This document shows, in pieces, positions 1 through 5,002 of a stretch of 5,002 bases of DNA. Source of the DNA: Planctomycetota bacterium (lineage in GTDB: Bacteria; Planctomycetota; DG-23; SLPQ01); assembly GCA_021160625.1 (NCBI GenBank), contig JAGHCE010000206.1, positions 1-5,002 on the forward strand, read 5' to 3'. How positions within the stretch are numbered: position 1 is the first letter of the stretch; each line of letters opens with the position of its first letter. Made by a program: the position numbers and the translations under genes. Below the pieces are notes generated by a model. The model did no database searches. It was not told the DNA's origin and saw nothing but the letters and a program-made list of their open reading frames with translations.

Positions 1-35
1 GGCGCGGCTTGCTGCGCCCGCGGAAGGTCAGCCGC

Positions 36-51
36 GTGGGCTAAAGCCCAC
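36..51. repeat. Short hairpin repeat, 7-bp arms
   Basis: GTGGGCT (36-42) and AGCCCAC (45-51) are perfect reverse complements separated by AA. No T-run follows on either strand, so it is not a convincing intrinsic terminator. Elements of this GGGCTAAAGCCC type are, as I recall, frequent between genes in several environmental bacterial lineages including planctomycetes. Whether this genome holds other copies cannot be seen here. Confidence 0.55.
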
Positions 52-116
52 CCTAAAAACGCTTGACTAACAAAACAGTCGCTACACAGCCACCAGCGGC
101 ACATTGCCGTCCGTAG

Positions 117-136
117 GGGCGAGGCATGCCTCGCCC
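117..136. repeat. Perfect 20-bp palindrome
   Basis: GGGCGAGGCA (117-126) is followed directly by its exact reverse complement TGCCTCGCCC (127-136), with no spacer. A loopless dyad forms a hairpin only by giving up its central pairs, so a DNA-level role (protein-binding site) or a piece of an interspersed palindromic repeat is as plausible as an RNA structure. It lies about 100 bases upstream of the proposed promoter, which is far for a simple operator. Confidence 0.6.
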
Positions 137-155
137 GCGAAAAGCAAGTTGACTA

Positions 156-174
156 CCGCGGGCAACGCCCGTGG
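156..174. repeat. Hairpin with 8-bp arms and 3-nt loop
   Basis: CCGCGGGC (156-163) pairs with GCCCGTGG (167-174) across the loop AAC. Seven pairs are Watson-Crick and one (158 with 172) is a G-T wobble in the plus-strand transcript. No T-run follows on the plus strand. It sits 20 bases after the perfect palindrome and 16 before the next hairpin, and appears to belong to the same repeat cluster. Confidence 0.5.
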
Positions 175-184
175 CCCCCGTAGC

Positions 185-204
185 AAAAAGGGGTCGAAGA
201 CCCC
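185..204 (-). terminator. Terminator-like hairpin, minus-strand orientation only
   Basis: Arms GGGGTC (190-195) and GACCCC (199-204) flank a 3-base loop. Read on the minus strand, the stem is GGGGTC-TTC-GACCCC followed at once by five T (the complement of A185-A189), which is the form of a rho-independent terminator. Read on the plus strand there is no trailing T-run. No minus-strand gene exists to its right in this window, so it would stop antisense transcription at most. It may be just another member of the palindrome cluster with a chance A-tract. Confidence 0.3.
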
Positions 205-213
205 CCCAGCGGC

Positions 214-241
214 TTGACAGGCACGCGGGGTCGAATAGGAT
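214..241 (+). promoter_or_regulatory. Putative sigma70-type promoter of the operon
   Basis: A perfect -35 hexamer TTGACA (214-219) is followed after 16 bases by TAGGAT (236-241), which matches four of six positions of TATAAT including the first two and the last two. Transcription would begin near 248-250 and leave a leader of about 40 bases holding the Shine-Dalgarno sequence of the lyase gene. It lies just downstream of the palindrome cluster. This is a consensus match only; if the host is a planctomycete, its promoters may be less standard. Confidence 0.45.
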
Positions 242-287
242 TCTTATTTGACGGCCGGCGTTTTCCGGCGGCAGGGAGGGGCCCGAG

Positions 288-3134
288 ATGGCAACTGCGG
301 ATTCCATTGAAACCATCAAACTTCGCAATCACCACCTCGCCCTAATCGTGTGGCCTGAAGGGGCGAGGATTCTCGAGGTCCAGTCGGTGGACACGGGCGC
401 ACATCTTGTTTCCTGGTGGCCCTTCAATCTGGAGTCTCCGGAGCTTGCCGGCGGCATCGGGGAGGCCGGGTCACGGGATGAACCCTCGCCGTGGCGCATG
501 GAGCCCTCGAAGGATTCCCTGCGGTTCGTGCGTGAGCTTCCCAACGGCCTCGTCCTTGAAAAGACCATAACCCTGCCTGGCGATTCGCGCCTGTTTACTG
601 TTTCGCTCGCGGTGGAAAACACATCCCAGGCATATCATGTTTTCAGCTTAGCCGAGACCGCCGCCGTATGCCCCGGGGCCGGGGGCGCCTGCCCCGAAGC
701 TTCCAGCGGCATATCCAACTGCCACGAAACGGCCGTAATCAAGCGGCCGGGGAAGTATCCCGAGACAATCACCTACGAGGTCTTCGAACAGCTCGAGATC
801 GAGCATGACGACCTGGAATGGGCGGCATTTTCGGACCCGGTCACGGGCAATCTTTTTTGCGCGCTGTTGCCTGAGGGGCACTCGAGGGTGCAGACGCGGT
901 ATCACTGGTGGCTCGAGTGGTCAAACGAGATTCACTTAGAGCCGGGGGAGAGGTACACGGCGGACTTCCACTATGCGGCAACCGGTGCGGTTGACCTGCC
1001 GCTGGTTGTTTCGGAGTATTTTCTCGCCGGTTTTTCGCGCACTTCAGATGCTTTTTCGCAGACGCCGGCGGGCAAGGTAACGGTATACGGTCTGGACGAG
1101 GCGGCGGCAGGGAACCGGGTCTCGGTCAAGGCCGACGGCAAGGAACTCACCAGCGGCAAGCCGCTGCCGGCGGGCAGGGAGCCTATGGACGTGGTGCTGC
1201 CCCAGTGGCGCCGGGAGGAGGGCCTCCATCTTGAGGTTTCGGTGGCTGGCAAGTTCGGTGAGGGGAGGCTGGCGCCGTCGGGTTCGGCCCATATGTACGG
1301 ACAGCTTGACCAGTTGTGCCGGCGTGCGGTTGAGGCGGCCGAAAGCGGCGGCATCTCCACCACCAAGGCCGCGACGGTGCTGGCCATAAAGCGCATTGTG
1401 GACTCAAACGGCGACAAGTGCGCCGATGAGATCCAGGCAATGCTTGAAAAAGCCATCTTCGAGGCATCGGCCGTTTTGGATTCGGCAGAGGAAGCCGTGC
1501 CTTTTTACAGCGAGGCCGAGAGGGCGACGCAGAAGCGCCTGGCCGACCGCATCGATATCGGCTCAGAGGTCGAGCGTCTAAAAGGCATCCTTGCGCAGCG
1601 ATACGACCTCTCCATCCCGCGCTTTCGCGAACCTGATTCGGCCGTGGGCGCCTTTGCGGCGGCGAAGGCCGTATTCGAGGCCGCCCTGGTCTTGAACGTC
1701 CACCCCGATGAAGACCTGCTTGCGGCGGCAAAGGGCCTGCTGGCCGACCTTACCGGGCTCTGGCGCAGGTACGGCCAGGTGTTCTACGAAACGATACATC
1801 ACGGGGTACTGCTTTGCAGGCTGATACCGGCATACAAACTCGCCTCGGAAAACGAGTGGCTCAGCCTCGACGAGGAGGCCGAGGTCCAGGCGATGATCCT
1901 CGACCTGGCCGCCAAGATACGCCGCAGGGGCTCCAGGCAGTTTCGCCTTTCGAACTGGCACGCGATGGAGCAGGCGCCGCTTGCGTACCTGGGGGCGCTC
2001 TTTCCGTATATGCCCTGCGCGGCGAAATGCCTGGAAGGCGCGCGGGACGTCTTTGAGTGGCTTCTGGTTCACGGCACGTTTGCCGACGGCGGCTTCTGGG
2101 AGATGTCGCCTATGTACCACTGGCTGACACTCGAATATCTTTTCCACATTGCGGAGGCGTTTCTGCGAACGGGTGAAGACCTATATCACAGTGACATATG
2201 CGGCAGGCGCCTCTTGGAGATGGTCGACTTCCTCAAGCGGATCGCCGCGCCGGCCGGCATGGTGCCCGCACTCGAGGATTCGGGCAGGACCATTCCGGCC
2301 GGGGTGCTGCTGGCACTGGCGAAGCGGCTTGACGACGGGGAGCTTCTCTTCCAGGTCGAGGCGGCCTTCAGGCGAGACTCAGATACCTGGGGCAGGCGCG
2401 ATTTCGGCGCGCTGGGACTTTTTGTACCGCTGGAGCCGCCCGATCCGAGGGCGCCCAACCGTGGCAGCGAAGTCCTCGTCCCGTCTGGGAAGCTCATTGT
2501 CCGCTCGCCCTCTCGCAACCTGACATTCGTCTTCGACTTCGGGCCCCACGGCGGCTGGCACGGCCACAGCGACAAGCTCTCATTCGAGGCCTTTTGGCGC
2601 GACGTGTGTCTGGTGCCGGATGCCGGGTCCTACAAGTACGAAGACTCGCTTCAGTGGGACTGGTTCAAGACGGCGCCGGCGCACAATACCGTTACTCTCG
2701 GCGAGAGTGACCGGCCCCCGGCAACCGGCAGGCTTCTCTATTTCGAGGAGGGCAGAGGGTTCGTCACGGCCGGAATGCAGGCGCCGCTTTCCCAAACGGC
2801 GACGCACCGCAGGGAGATAACCTTCTGCGACCGAGCGCTTCTGGTCGACGATTTCCTCGAAAACGTCCCCAGCGGCGAGATGCTCGTGTGGAGGATGAAC
2901 TCGTTCGTTCCAATAGAGCTCGACGGCAGGGTGGGAAGTTTCAAGCGCGGCAACATCAGCGTCACCGTCACACCGGTAAGCCAGGGGCTTGCAGCCGAGG
3001 TAGCAGAAGTGCCGCTTATGGGTGAGACTCCCTCGACGAAGATGGAACTTGCGCAGGGCTGTCAGCTGCGCTTTTCAAAGAGCGCCTGCGGCGACTCTGA
3101 TCGCATACTCGTGAGGATGGATTTTTCCTGGTAA
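288..3134 (+). CDS. Heparinase II/III-like polysaccharide lyase, large form with N-terminal extension
   Basis: This is a likely uronic-acid polysaccharide lyase that breaks glycosidic bonds by beta-elimination. The C-terminal half carries the heparinase II/III signatures: NWHAMEQ (residues 556-562), DGGFWEMSPMYH (600-611), HGGWHGHSDKLSF (754-766), DAGSYKY (778-784) and AHNT (798-801). By family analogy Asn556 or His558, Tyr610 and His758 are catalytic candidates, and His760, Asp778 and His799 match a structural metal site known in heparinase II. Predicted order: beta-rich module 1-240 with aromatic patch HWWLEW (206-211), second beta-like segment about 260-330, helical region about 335-720, C-terminal beta-sandwich from about 730. 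At 948 residues it is longer than the roughly 600-770 I expect for the family. No signal peptide is visible, so a cytoplasmic location is inferred. The start is fixed by AGGGAGG at 273-279 and an in-frame TGA at 249-251. Substrate (heparinoid, alginate-like or other) is not determinable here. Confidence 0.85.
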   Translation: MATADSIETIKLRNHHLALIVWPEGARILEVQSVDTGAHLVSWWPFNLESPELAGGIGEAGSRDEPSPWRMEPSKDSLRFVRELPNGLVLEKTITLPGDSRLFTVSLAVENTSQAYHVFSLAETAAVCPGAGGACPEASSGISNCHETAVIKRPGKYPETITYEVFEQLEIEHDDLEWAAFSDPVTGNLFCALLPEGHSRVQTRYHWWLEWSNEIHLEPGERYTADFHYAATGAVDLPLVVSEYFLAGFSRTSDAFSQTPAGKVTVYGLDEAAAGNRVSVKADGKELTSGKPLPAGREPMDVVLPQWRREEGLHLEVSVAGKFGEGRLAPSGSAHMYGQLDQLCRRAVEAAESGGISTTKAATVLAIKRIVDSNGDKCADEIQAMLEKAIFEASAVLDSAEEAVPFYSEAERATQKRLADRIDIGSEVERLKGILAQRYDLSIPRFREPDSAVGAFAAAKAVFEAALVLNVHPDEDLLAAAKGLLADLTGLWRRYGQVFYETIHHGVLLCRLIPAYKLASENEWLSLDEEAEVQAMILDLAAKIRRRGSRQFRLSNWHAMEQAPLAYLGALFPYMPCAAKCLEGARDVFEWLLVHGTFADGGFWEMSPMYHWLTLEYLFHIAEAFLRTGEDLYHSDICGRRLLEMVDFLKRIAAPAGMVPALEDSGRTIPAGVLLALAKRLDDGELLFQVEAAFRRDSDTWGRRDFGALGLFVPLEPPDPRAPNRGSEVLVPSGKLIVRSPSRNLTFVFDFGPHGGWHGHSDKLSFEAFWRDVCLVPDAGSYKYEDSLQWDWFKTAPAHNTVTLGESDRPPATGRLLYFEEGRGFVTAGMQAPLSQTATHRREITFCDRALLVDDFLENVPSGEMLVWRMNSFVPIELDGRVGSFKRGNISVTVTPVSQGLAAEVAEVPLMGETPSTKMELAQGCQLRFSKSACGDSDRILVRMDFSW

Positions 3135-3140
3135 CAAGTA

Positions 3141-3155
3141 AGGGGACCTGCAGTG
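3141..3155 (+). promoter_or_regulatory. Shine-Dalgarno and GTG start of the oxidoreductase gene
   Basis: AGGGGA (3141-3146) lies six bases before GTG (3153-3155) and seven to twelve bases after the lyase stop codon TAA (3132-3134). The next in-frame ATG (3174) would make Met8 the first residue and remove part of the first Rossmann strand, so GTG is the better start. The 18-nt gap leaves no room for a separate promoter of usual form. Confidence 0.7.
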
Positions 3156-4148
3156 GGTAAACTGAAAACCGTAATGGTGGGCCTGTCATTCGGCGCCGAG
3201 CTGTTGGAAGACGCTCCGGAGTTCGAGTATTTCGAACTGGTCGGCGGCTTTGCCAGGACGCCTGCGACGAGAGAGAAGTTCTCCAAGCAGTTCGGCGTCA
3301 GGGGATATTCGTCCTACGAAGAGGCCCTGGCGGACAAGGACGTCGATGCGGTGGCCATCGTGACGCCCAACGATACGCACCGGGACCTTTGTGTACCGGC
3401 CGCGAAGGCGGGCAAGCACGTTTTTGTGGACAAACCGATAGACAATACGATCGAGGCCGGCAGGGAGATAATCGCGGCGTGCGCCGAAGCGGGAGTGACG
3501 CTTGCCGTTGGGCACAACTCGCGCCGGTCGTCGTCGTATCGAGCGGCCAAGAAGATGATCGACGCGGGCAAGCTTGGGAAGGTCGTTCTGAGCGAGGCGA
3601 ACTTTTCTCATCGTGGGGGCATGGATGTTACGCCGGATGAGTGGCGGTGGTATCGCGACCGGTGCCCCGGAGGGCCGCTGATGCAGCTGTCGGTGCACAA
3701 TTTTGACACGTTGTACTACCTTTTCGGCTCCGTCAAGTCCGTCTGTGCGAAGCTGGCGCGGCTGGCGACGCCGGCGGAGATCGAGGACACCGCGATTACG
3801 GCGCTCGAGTTCGAAAGCGGGATGCTCGCGTACGTCGGGACGGCCTACACGGTGCCCTCGACGGCGTTTATGAATATCTATGGAACGGAGGCGAGACTCT
3901 CTATTCTCCGCCGGAGCGACGAAATTGAGGTCGTCGACAAGGAGGGCAAGGGCCGGCACATCAAGATTGAAGACCAGGTCAACACGCGCGCTGAGGAGCT
4001 GGACGACTTCGCCCGGTGTGCCCTGACCGGAGAGCCCCCGGAGACCGGCGGCGACGAGGCGCTCCACGCGCTGGCGGTGGCCCTGGCGGCGCTTAAGTCC
4101 TCCGAAGAAAAGCGTACCGTAACGATCTCGGAGATTCTCAGCAAGTAG
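3153..4148 (+). CDS. Gfo/Idh/MocA-family NAD(P)-dependent oxidoreductase
   Basis: This is a 331-residue cytoplasmic dehydrogenase family member, likely acting on a sugar, sugar acid or inositol-like hydroxyl group with a nicotinamide cofactor. The N-terminal Rossmann fold (about 1-120) begins KLKTVMVGLSFGAE, a loose version of the glycine-rich loop, and includes AIVTPNDTH and VDKP, the DKP form of the family's EKP motif with Lys94 as the expected catalytic lysine. The C-terminal alpha/beta substrate domain includes GHNSRR, DEWRWYRDRCPGGPLMQLSVHNFD (168-185 region) and His182, the expected catalytic histidine. The position four residues before that histidine is Gln178, where inositol dehydrogenase has Asp, so the substrate or mechanism may differ from the classical enzymes. 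Length is normal for the family. It lies 18 nt after the lyase and 12 nt before the permease, so it probably processes a product of the lyase or a substrate of the transporter. The exact reaction cannot be assigned. Confidence 0.88.
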   Translation: MGKLKTVMVGLSFGAELLEDAPEFEYFELVGGFARTPATREKFSKQFGVRGYSSYEEALADKDVDAVAIVTPNDTHRDLCVPAAKAGKHVFVDKPIDNTIEAGREIIAACAEAGVTLAVGHNSRRSSSYRAAKKMIDAGKLGKVVLSEANFSHRGGMDVTPDEWRWYRDRCPGGPLMQLSVHNFDTLYYLFGSVKSVCAKLARLATPAEIEDTAITALEFESGMLAYVGTAYTVPSTAFMNIYGTEARLSILRRSDEIEVVDKEGKGRHIKIEDQVNTRAEELDDFARCALTGEPPETGGDEALHALAVALAALKSSEEKRTVTISEILSK

Positions 4149-4150
4149 AC

Positions 4151-4163
4151 GGAGACCGCCTTG
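4151..4163 (+). promoter_or_regulatory. Shine-Dalgarno and TTG start of the permease gene
   Basis: GGAG (4151-4154) lies six bases before TTG (4161-4163). An in-frame TAG, the stop of the oxidoreductase (4146-4148), bars any earlier start, and the first in-frame ATG lies inside the conserved GYTMVYG segment, too late to be real. Starting at TTG gives an N-terminus, (M)SEVIFRLLLDGLALGCIY, that aligns well with the start of E. coli LivH as I recall it. Confidence 0.75.
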
Positions 4164-5002
4164 TCCGAGGTCATCTTTCGACTGCTGCTTGACGGTCTGG
4201 CCTTAGGGTGCATCTACGCGCTTATCGCCCTCGGGTACACGATGGTCTACGGCATCATCAAGCTCATAAACTTCGCCCACGGCGAATTCTATATGATGGG
4301 CGCATATGCCGGGCTTTTCACGCTGGCGGGCCTCAAGGGGTCTGACTTGGGACTGTCGGAGCCGTGGCGGACGGTTGCGGCGTTTGTCCTCGCGATGCTG
4401 GCTGCGGGGCTTGCCGCCGGGGTGCTGGCCGTTATCGTGGAAAAACTCGCCTACAGGCCTCTCAGGCGAGCGAGCCGGATAGCGGCGCTTCTGACGGCGC
4501 TCGGCGTCTCGCTGCTGCTGCAGAACGTCGCCCTCAAGGCCTTCACGCCCGACACGCGCCATTTCGACGCCGGCATAACGGACCGGCGCTATCCGAGGGT
4601 GGAAGTGCCGGCCGGCGACGTGCATCCGGGAGCCATCTTTCCGACGAACGTCTGGTACACGGACGGCAAGGGGCGCGAGCAATGGCTGGCAGGCCCGGTG
4701 CGTCCACTGGAGGCGGCGGACTATGAGCGTGCAAAGGAGGCCTCCGCATCGCCGGTCTACCGCTACCGGGCCGTGACCATCCGGAAGAAGCAGATAATCA
4801 TCCTGGCAAGCGTCCTGGTTATGGCCGTGGGGCTAAACGTGCTCGTAAAATACACCAGGATGGGCAAGGCGATGCGGGCCGTTTCGCACGACATCGAAGC
4901 GGCGCAGATGATGGGCATAAACGTTGACCGCGTGATAGGCTTCACGTTTTTCATCGGGGCCTTTCTGGGGGGGGCGGGGGGAGTCCTCGTAGGGTCGTAC
5001 TA
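4161..5002 (+). CDS. LivH-type branched-chain amino acid ABC transporter permease (5' part)
   Basis: This is one of the two membrane subunits of a Liv-type (HAAT) ABC importer, working with LivM, the ATPases LivG and LivF, and a periplasmic binding protein. The 280 residues visible contain ALIALGYTMVYGIIKLINFAHGEFYMMGAY (19-49), VEKLAYRPLRRASRIAALLTALGVSLLLQN (93-122) and the cytoplasmic coupling segment KYTRMGKAMRAVSHDIEAAQMMGINVDRV (230-258), all close to E. coli LivH. Membrane segments are evident near 8-33, 71-93, 108-128, 211-229 and 259-278. The gene runs off the right edge, leaving perhaps a third unseen. Residues 129-210 form a long hydrophilic stretch, so the section between LQN and the coupling loop is about 50 residues longer than in E. 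coli LivH. Gene start 12 nt after the oxidoreductase implies one operon. Related Liv-type systems carry amino acids, urea or short amides, so the substrate is open. Confidence 0.88.
   Translation, partial: MSEVIFRLLLDGLALGCIYALIALGYTMVYGIIKLINFAHGEFYMMGAYAGLFTLAGLKGSDLGLSEPWRTVAAFVLAMLAAGLAAGVLAVIVEKLAYRPLRRASRIAALLTALGVSLLLQNVALKAFTPDTRHFDAGITDRRYPRVEVPAGDVHPGAIFPTNVWYTDGKGREQWLAGPVRPLEAADYERAKEASASPVYRYRAVTIRKKQIIILASVLVMAVGLNVLVKYTRMGKAMRAVSHDIEAAQMMGINVDRVIGFTFFIGAFLGGAGGVLVGSY

Larger units (their letters stand above)
1..213. other. Intergenic region dense in palindromes, no gene recognised
   Basis: I see no credible protein gene here. All three plus frames entering from the left edge stop within the first 70 bases and their short translations resemble nothing I recognise. 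The stretch instead carries a series of dissimilar dyads, at 36-51, 117-136, 156-174 and 190-204, plus weaker pairings at the extreme left (GGCGC 1-5 with GCGCC 14-18, CGCGG 19-23 with CCGCG 32-36). The short string TTGACTA occurs at 63-69 and 149-155, and GCTTGAC at 61-67 and 212-218. The region probably holds remnants of interspersed palindromic repeats upstream of the operon promoter. The left edge could also include the 3' untranslated part of an upstream gene that lies outside the window. Confidence 0.6.

Noticed and set aside
63..88. Second promoter candidate with TTGACT at 63-68
   Set aside because: The only TATAAT-like hexamer near it (TACACA 83-88) is at 14-base spacing and is a poor match. 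The promoter at 214-241 is better placed and better matched.
53..335. Minus-strand open frames over the upstream intergenic region
   Set aside because: They run across the palindrome cluster and promoter and into the lyase start. The translations are not protein-like, and no Shine-Dalgarno context was evident.
971..2147. Several minus-strand open frames opposite the lyase gene
   Set aside because: They overlap each other and the lyase, have no family resemblance and are rich in Arg, Pro and Ser as expected from antisense reading of high-GC codons.
3132..3153. Possible terminator or promoter between the lyase and the oxidoreductase
   Set aside because: The 18-base gap has no dyad and no T-run and is mostly occupied by the Shine-Dalgarno sequence.
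3186..4067. Long minus-strand open frame (293 codons) opposite the oxidoreductase gene
   Set aside because: It is a shadow of GC-rich codon use. Its translation is arginine-rich and low in recognisable motifs, while the plus-strand frame is a clear Gfo/Idh enzyme across the full length.
4146..4163. In-frame TAG between the oxidoreductase and the permease, possible readthrough fusion
   Set aside because: Both genes share a reading frame and only four sense codons separate the TAG from the TTG start. But a Shine-Dalgarno sits before the TTG and both proteins have complete family ends, so two separate proteins are the simpler reading.
4364..4726. Plus-strand open frame of 120 codons and a minus-strand frame of 159 codons over the permease
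   Set aside because: The plus frame reads as Ala, Gly and Arg-rich noise. The LivH frame starting at TTG 4161 covers both and matches the family from end to end.

Overview
The window looks like a bacterial, GC-rich chromosome segment carrying the start of one plus-strand operon. About 287 bases of repeat-rich intergenic DNA are followed by a large heparinase II/III-like polysaccharide lyase (288-3134), a Gfo/Idh/MocA-family NAD(P)-dependent oxidoreductase (3153-4148), and the 5' part of a LivH-type branched-chain amino acid ABC transporter permease (4161 to beyond the window end). Gaps between genes are 18 and 12 nt, with no terminator-like hairpin in either, so co-transcription is very likely.

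The host cannot be named from this sequence. The high GC content, the intergenic palindromes of the GTGGGCT-AA-AGCCCAC and GGGGCGAGGCATGCC types, and a lyase next to a Gfo/Idh oxidoreductase would suit an environmental member of the PVC group, such as a planctomycete. This is a low-confidence inference that rests on memory of such genomes.

Layout: 1-210 holds at least four distinct hairpin or dyad elements and no credible gene. At 214-241 there is a good sigma70-like promoter (TTGACA, 16 nt, TAGGAT), followed by a short leader with a strong Shine-Dalgarno sequence and the lyase ATG. The second and third genes use GTG and TTG starts, each with its own Shine-Dalgarno sequence. The third gene is identified from its translation: TTG is its only well-placed start, and the reading frame stays open through the right edge.

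The joint role is inferred. The lyase would cleave a uronic-acid-containing polysaccharide or oligosaccharide, probably in the cytoplasm because no signal peptide is visible. The oxidoreductase would act on a sugar or sugar derivative. The LivH permease would be part of an importer whose other subunits (LivM, LivG, LivF and a binding protein) would be expected to the right. A Liv-type importer in the same transcript as a polysaccharide lyase is the least expected part of the arrangement. The lyase has about 330 N-terminal residues outside the recognisable catalytic region, and the permease has a hydrophilic insertion of about 50 residues. These are the main oddities. I found no RNA gene, CRISPR array or insertion sequence.
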